Assembly (NCBI GenBank): GCA_037178675.1 | Contig: JAYMGJ010000763.1 | Span: 1-35,461 of the forward strand | From: Scleroderma bovista | Taxonomy: Eukaryota > Basidiomycota > Agaricomycetes > Boletales > Sclerodermataceae | Length of the DNA: 35,461 nucleotides | Direction of reading: 5' to 3' | In this document: one piece after another, positions 20,716-30,064 of the stretch | Layout of the letters: every line of letters starts with the position of its first letter | How positions within the stretch are numbered: position 1 is the stretch's first letter | The notes under the pieces: generated by a model | Seen by the model: only the letters and a program-made list of their open reading frames with translations | What the model was told of the DNA's origin: nothing | Database searches by the model: none | Position numbers and translations under genes: made by a program

Positions 20716-21229
20716 GATGGTATAGTCACATGATTGATAGCTTCAAAAATGGTGGAGCTATTCAAAATATCGGAATGCCGGCACTGGGTGCCTAAATTTG
20801 ACATTTGGGCGCTAAAAATGATTCTTCCTTTTCTCCTTTGTTTCTCTATTGTTTCTTCTGCTTCTTTGGTTGTTCTGGTATGGGAGTTGGACTGCAGTAG
20901 GTTGCATTCCTCTCTCATACTGAAATGATCATCAATCCTTGGATTCTTCTGCTTCTTGGTGGTTCTTGTGCGAGGGATGACTGCCAGACGATGGCATTCA
21001 TCTCTTGCTCCAGGATAGTCATTCTTGTGTGATAGATGGCTATGACGAGCTTGTATTCATTCTTCGCATAAGGATAGTCTTGACTTTGCGTGATATGGAT
21101 AGCGAGGGCTGTCTGTATCCCTCAAGTCGGGACAATCTTTCAACAGATCTTGGGTGTGCGTTCTTCGCATTAGTTTCATCGGCTAACTTTCTCCATGTCC
21201 ACAGTACCAAACATGTTTGGTGCGTGACA

Positions 21230-22234
21230 GCGCACCTCCGGGCTGTCTTGGACAACACAATGGCACTAGTGTCTGCGATCCACATCACCTGTTCTCGTAC
21301 TATGACCCACTCACGCATTACAGCATACTGTAGTTGCATATTGACCTGGCTATCAACGCTACCGGTCACATTACCAGCTGCTAAGCCCATCCCTAACTGC
21401 CATATGGCCTGTCACATATACGATTACCTCAAGCTCTTTGGACCTGTGCATTCGTGGTGGTGTTTTCCCTTTGAGTGTCTCATTGGTCATTTACAACATT
21501 TACTGATAAACCACAAATTTGTTTGGTACATCACTTCTGATATTCCACTGTCATTCTGACCTTTCAACCAGGAGAACTGGAACAAACCGTACTGGAGTCC
21601 TTCATTCAAGGTTCTAGACTCCGACACTGGCTGGCTCGACTGGACTGCCCAACAGCCATCAAGGAATGCAAGGTCCTTTTTGACAAATATATAACTAACA
21701 GTGGAGTCTCCAGTGGCGACATATTTTCCGATGTTGCTGGGAGAGCTAAACAAGCTGCACCAACAGATCTCCAGTTGCTCACTTCGCAGAAGTGCATGGT
21801 GCTTCATGCACGCACTGATTTTGGCGGCATTGTATTCAGTCGGTATTCCACCCATCAAGGCAACAGCTTAATTATGTTTTATCCAGGTGGGAGCCAATCG
21901 TCTCCTCTCATTCCTGGTCGCATCAAATATATCTTCGAAGATAATGGTCGAACCCAGTTGGCAGTTCAACGTCAGCTTCCCGCTGGAGCTGATGGAATCG
22001 ACCCCTTTCAATTATGCTCAGGTGGATGAAGACTTGGAAGTGGTTCATCTGCAATGGGTGACGTGTCATTATGCTCGATGGCATCTCTCTGAGAAATATG
22101 ATGTTATACTACCATTGCTGCAGGTGAGTATTGATACTGGCCATTGTACATTTTATTTACACATCACGACTAGTAAGACATTGCTGCAGGTTTTACTTTT
22201 CGTTGTTTTCCTCCTATGAGTCTATTGTATGAAT
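21230..22234 (+). pseudogene. Tnp2 transposase, C-terminal part
   Basis: Downstream of LTR-X copy B the Tnp2 frame resumes: HLRAVLDNTMALVSAI, RTMTHSRITAY, PNCHMACHIYDYLKLFGPV, HSWWCFPFECLIGHLQ, then after an intron-like break near 21525-21570 ELEQTVLESFIQGSRLRHWL, and later FSRYSTHQGNSLIMFYPGG, QVDEDLEVVHLQWVTCHYAR. The last motif is one frame over, so a frameshift lies near 22000 in CCCCTTT. It ends shortly before the copia LTR at 22240. In intact Tnp2 this is the carboxy-terminal region after the catalytic domain. Confidence 0.8.
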
Positions 22235-22239
22235 ACAAG

Positions 22240-22527
22240 TGTTGGAGCAATACCTATATACGTAGAGGAACTGCTACTCTAACTCACCTGTTGGGTGGAG
22301 TGCACAACCAGAGATGGTAGCAGTAGCTGGTTAAGAGCTATTATATTATATAAGCGATGAACACTGTTTATATACAACAAATAGTGTGACGTGTGACTGT
22401 GACGCATGACGTGTGACATGTAACATCTACTCTAAAGAGGACTATTACTAAGTCTACACTAATATGGGTTGCAGTCTTATGTGCACTTCGTCGACGGTTT
22501 ACGCCGGGTGCACGTGCGACTTCAACA
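22240..22527 (-). mobile_element. Copia LTR (3' LTR of the minus-strand copia)
   Basis: The 288-bp unit has ends TGTTGGAG...TTCAACA on plus (TGTTGAAG...CTCCAACA on minus), a classic short LTR. On the minus strand it is preceded by a polypurine tract GAGGGGGAG (22528-22536) and, before that, by the end of copia RNase H, which identifies it as a 3' LTR. The region 22386-22420 holds TGACGTGTGAC twice. TATATAA-type strings occur at 22339-22352 and 22368-22377. The outer flank is ACAAG (22235-22239); the matching flank at the other end was not found. Confidence 0.7.
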
Positions 22528-22645
22528 CTCCCCCTCGCTGTGCTGCACATAGAGCACTTCAGCGAATAAGGCACTAGATGCTGCCAGAGGGAAACTGTAA
22601 GCATAGTTGAGCTCTGAACTTCGCAAATTTCTCGTGGGGTATCAC
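22528..22645 (-). pseudogene. Copia RNase H end and polypurine tract
   Basis: On minus, from 22645: VIPHEKFAKFRAQLCLQ and a TAG at 22574-22576. This is the usual last segment of copia RNase H (Pro-x-x-Lys-Phe-x-x-Phe-Arg-x-x-Leu). It continues exactly where the plus-strand RT fragment stops (NPGGKIHK at about 18560). A spacer and the polypurine tract at 22528-22536 lead into the LTR. Confidence 0.65.
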
Positions 22646-22654
22646 TATGCATAC

Positions 22655-23145
22655 CAGTAGAGGGACACTAAATCACCGAAAGAGCAGAATAAACTGTTCA
22701 GTACATGGGCCATGGCATGCAGTGGTCACCACTTTGGCATCTACCTTATTGGGACCCTGCGCGACAGCTCGTCGTCGATTCAATACACTGTTTTCTGGAA
22801 GGTCTAGCTCAAGCACACTTTCGTGAATACCTTGGTCTTACCACCACTTTTGTGACGAAGGCTCAGTCAGAAGCTGATTTGCACCCTGCGTTCTCCCACA
22901 CATTCCGTTCCCTCAACATTCCTGAAGCAACAATCCTCTTGAAGAACGACCACATCCACACCAAAAGCATTCAAACCCTTCTTATGAGTGCTATGGATTG
23001 TTGCATGGAAGAAGACAATGGTTTGCATGTGGAAGAGTACATTGCTCGTTTGGAAACTAAGCTCATAAACAAGAATTGTGCTGCGCTCAAATTCGTAGCC
23101 GAGGGCCTCCAATTACAGCCCCTGTGCAGGGAGGACACAACTAAT
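22655..23145 (+). pseudogene. Tnp2 transposase, middle part, displaced
   Basis: Plus strand: RDTKSPKEQNKLFS, then (one frame over) MQWSPLWHLPYWDPARQLVV, DSIHCFLEGLAQAHFREYLG, ILLKNDHIHTKS, then LETKLINKNCAALKFVAEGL, ending at CREDTTN. This is the Tnp2 core with the LPYWDP and DSxH motifs. In a normal Tnp2 it follows the segment found at 5633-6522 and precedes the segment at 18560-18897; here it comes last and lies inside a minus-strand copia. The sequence begins seven or eight codons after the N-terminal piece ends, and it ends where the third piece begins, so these could be parts of one gene. A frameshift lies near 22695. Confidence 0.8.
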
Positions 23146-24275
23146 ATGTTGCAGAGGAGGATTTATTTGATTAGGCTCTTCCTCAGGAGCCTCAGGTTCC
23201 TCGCGCTTTGGATCGTCATCCTGCGCTTGGGGATGTGGGTAGCCATGGTCGTGTTCCACATCATCATCACTGTCAATATCATCAGGGGGATTCCCTGGTC
23301 AATCAGTGGTAGGTTTTGGATTTACCCTTCCAAAAGGGTTCTCGAGAGGTTTGCGCCTGTTCTTAGGGCAGCGAGGGAAATGACGCTCATCAAAGACGGC
23401 GTGAGTAGCGGTAAACACTGCATTGGTGGAGCGCATAAACAAAAGGTTGTGCTCATTGCCAGGGGCAACACCGATATAGGTCATAACTTCTGACTTGGGA
23501 GCCATCTTATTTGCTTGAGCCGAGGCTGGGAGGTAGACAAAGGCTCCACAGCCAAATACACAGAGGTGGTCAATGTTAGGCAGCTCCCCCTTAAGCATTT
23601 CATGGGGGGTGCGCCATTGCAGGCGAGCTACCGGAGTACGGTTGTAAATGTGGGTTGTGTGAGCAAACGCAAATTCCCACCAGGAGTCAGGAATGCAGGC
23701 TTGATGCTGCATAGACTCAGCTTTGTCCATGAGAGTGCATCCTAAACGCTCGGCGCGGCCATTCTGCATGGGGGTTCTTGGAGCACTTTGATATATTTTA
23801 ATTCCTTTCTCAAGGAGTGCTCGATCAAACAGATCAGATTTATATTCCCCGCTGGCATCAGACATCCATCCAACGACGTGCATATCATGTTGGACGCACA
23901 CCATTTCGAGGAAATCTTTGGCAGCCGTAATCGCTGCAGCTTTGGAGCAAAGAGGCATAGTCCAGGTGTGAGAAGTATAGTCGTCATAGAAGGTGATAAT
24001 ATATTTGAATTTCTGGTACAACGTAACCGGGAAGGATTTGAGATCAGAGTGCACCAGCTCAAAGGGCTTGGAAGCACGTCTTTCATTCTCTGGGAAAGCT
24101 CGATTGGGCATTTTGCCAAGAGCACATCCAGGGCAAACACAGTCCTCAGTTGGAAAGTGGATCTCCGGGAAGCGCTGCATATGCTTTTGCGCGCGTCGGA
24201 GTACTTCCTTTGAGGGGTGCCCGACTCTCCAGTGCATAATGTCATAATCGACTTTGCTCACGGAGGCAATATAGT
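23146..24275 (-). pseudogene. Ty1/copia integrase and linker
   Basis: On minus from 24275: the GAG-pre-integrase zinc site (MHWRVGHPSKEV, then CVCPGC), integrase core (ELVHSDLKSFP, FYDDYTSHTW, MSDASGEYKSD, PMQNGRAERL), WWEFAFAHTTHIYNRTP, FGCGAFVYLP, and then an acidic linker (NPPDDIDSDDD, later REEPEAPEEE). Integrase inserts the cDNA into the host genome. A single in-frame TGA at 23299-23301 separates core and linker. The fragment starts abruptly at the inverted-repeat element (24277), whose excision would extend the frame a little to the right (25052-25081). RT does not follow; Tnp2 sequence does. The missing RT may be the one at 16651-18560, which starts in the same linker. Confidence 0.85.
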
Positions 24276-24277
24276 TA

Positions 24278-25049
24278 CAGTCGACTCCCTCTTAACACAT
24301 ACCCCTCAGGATAGGCTGTAGGGTATGTGTTAAGAGGGAGTATGGGTTCTTCGAGAGGTCAGTTATGGGGGGTCAAAATGGAGTGGGATTTCAGCCTGCA
24401 AATGTACACTGAAATCTGCTATGGTTCTCAACTAAAATAGTCAGTTAATTTAGTATCTTTCATAACCTTCATCTCCCTTGCCCATGTTGCCCATCCTAAC
24501 AACTCCAACACCACCTCAACCTTGCATGCAATAGGTTCCTTGATCATGTTAACATATTTCTGCAATGTCAACTTAACCTTCCAAATCCTCTCTCATAGTC
24601 AGATGCCTTATCCAACACATTGACCACTTGTACTTCATCCACAATATTCCCAGCATTATCCAACCACTCCTCATCACCTTCTGATATGTGATTATTGGCC
24701 TTCAGTTCAGCCCCAGGCCTTGCTTTTCAGGCCCATATTTGATTTTGAAGTGATGCTAAGCCCTTTTTTAGTATGTCGACCAGTTTCATGTTGATGGTAT
24801 TTGTCTTTGGGACCAAAGTTGTAAAGAAAATCCAATGATTATATAATAGAATTTCCTAATTTAGTATTACATTGGCATTAGTCAGCTCTCCCATAACCCA
24901 TGATTGGACAAAAATAAGTATGGGGTATGGGTTATGGGTTATGGGTTATGGTTACAAATTCCCTGCAAACCAACTTGGGAAATAGAAAAATGTATGTGTT
25001 TTGAGGAGGTATGGGTTATACCTGGTATCTGTTAGGAGGGAGTCGACTG
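24278..25049. mobile_element. Non-autonomous TA-flanked element with terminal inverted repeats (MITE-like)
   Basis: Left end CAGTCGACTCCCTC and right end GAGGGAGTCGACTG are exact inverted repeats; similarity extends to about 27 bp with a few mismatches. Both sides are flanked by TA (24276-24277 and 25050-25051), the target duplication of Tc1/mariner-pogo-type elements. The element is 772 bp and has no transposase frame. The left end alone also forms a perfect 21-bp hairpin (arms 24284-24304 and 24321-24341). Near 24928-24952 the heptamer TTATGGG is repeated. It is inserted in the copia integrase remnant. The autonomous partner is unknown; pogo/Fot1-like is the best guess from the TIR beginning. 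Confidence 0.75.
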
Positions 25050-25082
25050 TATGCACATGCATCAAGGAAAAGAAGCTCAGCC

Positions 25083-25532
25083 TACTTGATTATGTAACCT
25101 ATTTAACTTATTTCATCCTCTCATTCTCAACACTAACTTGGTCACGACCCGTTCATTCGCAGCGAGAGTGTTATGCATCAATGCATCATCCCCCGGTCCC
25201 CTTACTCAATCCAAATTCTCTATGTCCCAGTGGTACTGTCGGCCATATACTGCGTAACCCAAGCGTAACAGAAAATCCTGTGCTGCCAACATTGCCACAT
25301 GGACCTCACACATGCCTCTGGTGATCAAGTAGGCACTCTAAGTGATGCGACTTACCAACACTAGTCTAGCGCAGCGCCCAAATCTCTAACATTGATCAGA
25401 AACAGGACAAATGCATAGCATTTCTCGGGGGAAATTCCAAGTCTGCAGGGGAGTTCCTTCCTGGGAGAAGAACCTGCGTTACGTATTTACTATTAAGCAG
25501 CAAAACTGCGATGGCTGGCAACTCCATGGTTT
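25083..25532 (+). repeat. Direct repeat DR1 (450 bp)
   Basis: It is strongly similar to 28139-28575 in the same orientation. Both begin CTTGATTATGTAACC and end GCGATGGCTGGCAA(C/A)... CCATGGTTT. Shared blocks include CGCAGCGAGAGTGTTATGCA, CAGTGGT, CGTAACAGAAAATCCTGTG and CTGCAGGGGAGTTCCTTC. No coding frame is kept. The two copies bracket the secreted-protein gene. They may be LTRs of an otherwise lost element or a dispersed repeat. Confidence 0.75.
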
Positions 25533-26784
25533 ATATACTGATCTCCTCCACAGCCATTAGCTTTGATTCGCATCCTGTGTCAAGTTCTCACTTTCTTCCA
25601 CCATGTTACTTAAAATCTGTTCGGACAGCTACCACCACGGACCTACTTGGGATTTCAGTCTGCTGGTTTCATTGATGGTACATGACTTTGTTCCTTTAGC
25701 CAGCCTTTACCAGCGATAGTTCCCATTACGAGCGGTGGTCTTCAAGACAGATGCCTCTCTTGGTTGGTCAACTTGCCCTTATAGGTTCTCAGGTTGGTTG
25801 ATATTATTGGCTCTCTGGAGCTCTGGTATTATTTATCATTTTGTTCGCTGTCCAAAGTTAAGATCCACATGCTCAGTGTTCCAGTCTGTCATGTGCATCA
25901 TATTTATGGAGTACATACACAAGCACCTGATCTGAGTCCACTCATACATCACTTATCCCTACCATCCTCATCTTTACCTCGATCTCCTCGCGAAGCATCA
26001 CAACTCTGCTATCAAGGCGCGACGACAGATCCGCCTCGCGCGTGCACAGCGCATGCGCCCTCTGGAGTGCCTCCCGCACACTCCGGATTGCACGACGCCA
26101 TGTATCAAGCACTGCGCTCATCCCACTGTCTTCCTCGCCCACATCGTAATATGATTTGACTCCTCATCACCCAGCGCAGACGCCCCCGCTTCCGCCTCCG
26201 CAGCAGCCCTTGCGCCCACATGTGACCTCGACCCAACCACATCTGTCGTCGCCGGCTAATGACGTTGTATGGACACACTGCATAGTTTGTGGGTGGTCCG
26301 GACAACAGGCAAGCCACTTCTTCACAATATATACATGGTTTTGACGCATATGCTGACTATCTCCAGCCAGCTTCATTTACGCTTTCTCCGCCATCACCAT
26401 CACCTCCGTTTCGGCCGCCAGCCGTCTCGCCCTCAACGCTCGCCGCAACTACCTCGTCTGCGCCCTCCACTCGTCCAAAGACGATTCGTCGACTTGGGAC
26501 CTTGATTGGCACGTTTCGCAGTACTTATACATCAACGTTGTCGATGCTGACCCTTTTCCATTGATTGGCAGGCGCTTGCTTGATTTGGCGCCATCAGGTG
26601 AGTATTCTGACATTCATCACTTCATTTCCAGCGATTTGCGAGTTGTTTGCAGCACTGTACGTCTGTATGCGCGTTTGACGACGACAACCTCCACCTCAAT
26701 GGTCACGAGTGACAACAGCACTAGCCACCACTTCCACTTCAATGACGGACCATCATGGCGGCCACAACAACGTTACCCACCAAG
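25533..26784. other. Interval between DR1 and the secreted-protein gene
   Basis: No gene can be named here. A GC-richer part (25960-26150) has a minus frame (26142-25942) of 66 codons, helical and charged (MSAVLDTWRRAIRSVREALQ), which could be an exon of something unrecognised. Plus frames at 26156-26344 are Pro/His rich and probably chance. The right part would hold the 3' end of the neighbouring minus-strand gene. Confidence 0.3.
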
Positions 26785-27775
26785 TCACACGCAGCAACAT
26801 GTAGCCAATGGCACGATGATAATGGCAACAACGGCCAACACCTCCACCGCTGTGATCGATGACAGCGATCGTGAGCAGCTGCTAGCAACGACGACGAACT
26901 AACGGCAACCCATAAGTATTAAATTCTGTTACTAGGATGACCAGAGACAAACTCACGTATATAGCATCATCCAAAGCGCCGCGTTGAGGGATAGCTACCA
27001 ATGCAGGCTGGTGGTTCATTGCGACGTTAATAGAAGCCATCCTGTAGGTGCCCTCAGGCAGGCCATTGGTGACATTGGCGTACAGTAAGCCATTTGCATC
27101 TGCCTTCCCGTTCAAACCCGCGAAGAATGCGAACTTGGTGGGATCAGTGGGCGTCACCTGCGTCAGATTGTCGAGCTTCTCAATGACAATATGGGAGTGA
27201 CCCATGATGTTGCCGGTGGTCATATTAAGCTGCTGAGGCGCGGCATACCAGTTGGCATCTGGGTTGACAAAGAAGCCAGTCTCCAAGCCTCTGATGGCCA
27301 GAGCGACTTGAAAAGTCGTATTGGGCAGAATAACGGCCAAGTTGGAGGGGCTGACAAACTTCGCACTAGGCATGTTGGAAGTGGACGGAATAGCACCCAT
27401 TGGAGCAGGGTTGCAAGAACCGGACTTGATCTGAGAACCGTTTGTAATCGGCAGATTGAGCGTCGCACAGTAGTTGATAAAATTATTGGTGGACGTGAGA
27501 GAAGGTGTTATGTGAGGTTTTGAACCATTCCCACTTGTACCATCATTTGTAAAGCCAGTAGCAATAACAGACTGGAGGAGGGTGAAAGAACTCTGGGGGT
27601 CGGTCGAGTTCGCAGGAGCGCCAGGAGTAATACCGTTGGTGCCATTCCCTGGACTGCCTGTGGCATCAGGTATCATAGCCCTGTCATAGATGCTACTGGG
27701 TATGCGTTGTATAAGGTCAGGCCGAGCAGAAACAATGGAGGCGACGACGAGGGTCGCGAAGGAGATGAACTTCAT
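26785..27775 (-). CDS. Secreted fungal protein of unknown function, one predicted intron
   Basis: From ATG 27775 the protein begins with a clear signal peptide (MKFISFATLVVASIVSA, cleavage probably before RPD). The mature part contains INYCATLNLPITNGSQ, SGSCNPAPMG, SAKFVSPSNLAVILPNTTF, NPDANWYAAPQQ, IMGHSHIVIEKLD and DPTKFAFFAGLNG, a pattern seen in a conserved family of small secreted proteins in basidiomycetes with no assigned activity. Eight N-glycosylation sequons and only two cysteines in the mature chain are visible. A 58-nt intron (26899-26956, GTGAGT...TTAG) would change the C-terminus from a 25-residue read-through tail (stop 26882-26884) to a 37-residue, strongly hydrophobic tail ending at TGA 26785-26787. 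A longer in-frame start upstream exists, but the signal peptide favours 27775. This is the only apparently intact host gene in the window. The 3' model is less sure. Confidence 0.75.
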
Positions 27776-28138
27776 CTTGTCAATGGTCCAAGTGTGAGGT
27801 GAATTGGGGGCGTGTAAAGGGACAACGGCGAGCGTTGGCCAGTGGGTAAGCCAAAAGAAAACAGATACCGGTCTGGAAGAGAAACGTAGGCGATATGTAG
27901 GGGAATTCGAAAGAGCGCCTCTAGATCTAGTATGTCTAGTAGCATAGAGCCTTACCATAAACAATGGAACCAAAAAGACGCAATGTAAGACAGTTCATCG
28001 CACAATAGACGACTTACCTGCCATGCACTTGCGCCGATCTCACCTTCCAACAGAAGTTCATACCATCATAGACATGCCAATCAAGGAACAGGCTCAGGAG
28101 TGCGCCCCGCTTTCGTAACAATGATTTAACTACTTGAT
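27776..28138 (-). promoter_or_regulatory. Upstream region of the secreted-protein gene
   Basis: This is about 360 bp between the start codon and direct repeat DR2. On the minus strand, pyrimidine-rich patches (for example TTTCTCTTCC near 27875-27885, TTTTCTTTTGGC near 27850-27860) precede the ATG, as in many fungal promoters. No firm TATA or regulatory site is identified. Confidence 0.3.
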
Positions 28139-28575
28139 TACTTGATTATGTAACCATTTAACTTCTCTCATCGTCTCATTCTACTAACTTGGTCACGACC
28201 TGTTCATTCGCAGCGAGAGTGTTATGCATCAATGCATCCCAGTCCCCCTACTCAATCAAAATTCTCTATGTCCCAGTGGTCCTGTCAGCCATATACTGCG
28301 TAACCCAGGCGTAACAGAAAATCCTGTGTTGACGTTGCCACATGAACCTTACACGTGCCTCTGGTGATCAAGTAGATATTCTATGTAAGTGTATGTGACG
28401 CTTACCAACATTAGTCTAGCGCAGCGCCCAATCTCTAACGTTGATCAGAATCAGCATTTCTTGGGGGAAATTCAAGTCTGCAGGGGAGTTCCTTCTTGGG
28501 AATTCCAGTGAAGAACTTGCGTTGCGTATTTACTATTAGGCAGGAAAACTGCGATGGCTGGCAACCCCATGGTTT
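28139..28575 (+). repeat. Direct repeat DR2 (437 bp)
   Basis: Second copy of DR1, same orientation, with several small deletions (for example CATCATCCCCCGGT reduced to CATCCCAGT). The unit TACTTGATTA at its left edge is duplicated here (28131-28150). It lies about 3 kb from DR1, upstream of the minus-strand secreted-protein gene. Confidence 0.75.
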
Positions 28576-29400
28576 GTACCACATAGCGAACCAGAAAATA
28601 GCGCCGTCATGGACGGCAGGCATCTTGCCCAGACAACCACACTAGGGCTCCGTGAAAAACTCCAGCCGGGAGTTACTGACATGTTATTAACCTAGGAAGG
28701 TCTGGGGGGGTTATTGACACGAGTTAATAACTAGTTATTGACACATTACATAATCATAGTTTCTTTCGCCATTCTCACTCTCAGGCGTCCCAAGACCTTT
28801 CTATGGCGTGTTCCACCGGTGTATCAGACAGACGGCGTCATGCCATCAACGTGTACGAACGCCAAAAGTACAATGAGCAGATTTGACGTCGACGGCAATG
28901 ACCTTTTTTTTGCTAATCATTTTCATTTACAATTTACAATCATGACCATATCACCCAATGTGAATCAACAATAGGCCACCACGACCACCACCCACATGAC
29001 GATGACGACGACGGCTGTGACCAGCCAATACCGGTGGGCGTATATCCTCTGCTTTGCCCACCCGAGTGGCCCCTTCATGTCCTCCGCAATATATACTGCA
29101 ACCTCCTGCAGCTGACTGCCGAGTCCCAACGCATCATGTTGCAGTGGAATTCTGCCTCTCGTCGACACACCCACCCTGCTGCATGTTAGAATTCGCGGGC
29201 TGGGGCGATCGGGGTGACCACGATGGGCGGATGGGTGCGAACCAGGTCCAAACATGATGATATACACGGTACAACTACAAAGTATTTATTTTGTAGGTAG
29301 AACAGGTAATATATCAAAAACTAATATGTGCTAATATGTCTTGTGAGTTTGACACATAGGGACTAATATTCTGACACTGTGCTCCTCGCTGTGTATATCC
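28576..29400. other. Interval without supported gene
   Basis: A 14-bp palindrome AATAACTAGTTATT lies at 28726-28739 between repeats of GTTATTGACAC. On the minus strand 29267-28965 is open for 100 codons and ends with EDMKGPLGWAKQRIYAHRYW followed by a valine-rich stretch that could span a membrane; I do not recognise it, and the valine run is encoded by a CCACGACCACCACCCAC simple repeat, so it may be chance. An AT-rich patch at 29276-29350 precedes the hydrolase fragment. Confidence 0.3.
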
Positions 29401-29572
29401 ATGGACATCATGGGGTTTGATCTGTCCAATATCATCATTGCTGGCGACTCTGCAGGAATCCTCACACTTGCACTCACACATTATCTTGTTGAGAACAAGG
29501 GTCATGCAGACACTGGTGCCCCTCCACTGCCAGCACTGCCTGGTCATCTCTTGCTGATACCACCACATGACA
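29398..29572 (+). pseudogene. Alpha/beta-hydrolase (HSL/esterase type) exon fragment
   Basis: The frame MDIMGFDLSNIIIAGDSAG, then LALTHYLVENKG, and after a small spacer LPALPGHLLLIPP matches the nucleophile-elbow region of fungal alpha/beta-hydrolases of the hormone-sensitive-lipase family. Ser in GDSAG would be the catalytic nucleophile. Family members have GDSAGGN; here one Gly-Asn is replaced by Ile-Leu, which would damage the oxyanion-side fold. Nothing recognisable from the family (HGGG motif, catalytic Asp and His) was found nearby. At 29565-29594 coding gives way to a GACAAT simple repeat. It is an isolated gene scrap. Confidence 0.65.
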
Positions 29573-30060
29573 ATGACAATGACAATGATAATGGTCAGCC
29601 AACTACTACACATTTACTTACTATGACAGCCACGACCACAACTGCCAACAACGACGATGGCTGGCCACCACCACCAGCACAATGATATTGATGGCCAGCA
29701 CAACTACTCATGTTACAATGTCAACAGCTCAACCACCCACAAGCATGATGGCAAGTGCCATCACCACTCACTACTGACAATACCACCACCACCGCTCATC
29801 ACTGATGACATTGCCACCACGGCCACCAATGAGTACCAGTACCAGCACTGCTCACTGCTGAGGACACCACCGTCACCATCAACATTGACAGTGGCCCAAC
29901 CACTCCAGCATGACCATGACCACCATCTGCATGACAACAACAACAGCCTGCTACACCACCACCACTACTGCACGTTGATGTCAATAACCCAACCACCCTG
30001 CCACCACCTGGTCCACCGCCACCCACTGGATGATGGCCCCACAACCACACCATGTCAATG
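29565..30060. repeat. CA/AC-rich low-complexity tract
   Basis: Starts with (GACAAT)n, continues as irregular CCACCAC, CAACAAC, ACCATGACC and CCAGTACCAGCACTG strings with marked A/C bias on the plus strand. Frames in it are Thr/His/Asn/Pro rich and have no domain. Some segments look like decayed trinucleotide repeats. Confidence 0.6.
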
Positions 30061-30064
30061 ATGT

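Larger units (their letters stand above)
18898..21229 (-). mobile_element. LTR-X copy B: complete 2332-bp LTR-like insertion inside Tnp2
   Basis: Read on minus it starts TGTCACGCACCAAAC (21229) and ends GGCGCACA (18898), so the ends are TG...CA. It splits the Tnp2 codon for His in KV-HLRAVLDN: removing it with one copy of the flanking 4-bp near-repeat (GTGC at 18894-18897, GCGC at 21230-21233) restores the frame exactly. This is direct evidence for insertion and for both ends. Inside, on minus: the palindrome ACCAAACATGTTTGGT (21206-21221), an intact 165-codon frame (20715-20218), repeated TTACCAATC-type strings (19500-19820), TATATAAA (19459-19466), AATAAA (19412-19417). Its length is unusual for a fungal LTR. 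It could be a solo LTR or a separate non-autonomous element class; no internal genes are present. Confidence 0.75.

Noticed and set aside
24928..24952. TTATGGG repeats as telomere-like sequence
   Set aside because: Only three or four units, inside a transposable element, and not the TTAGGG repeat usual in these fungi.
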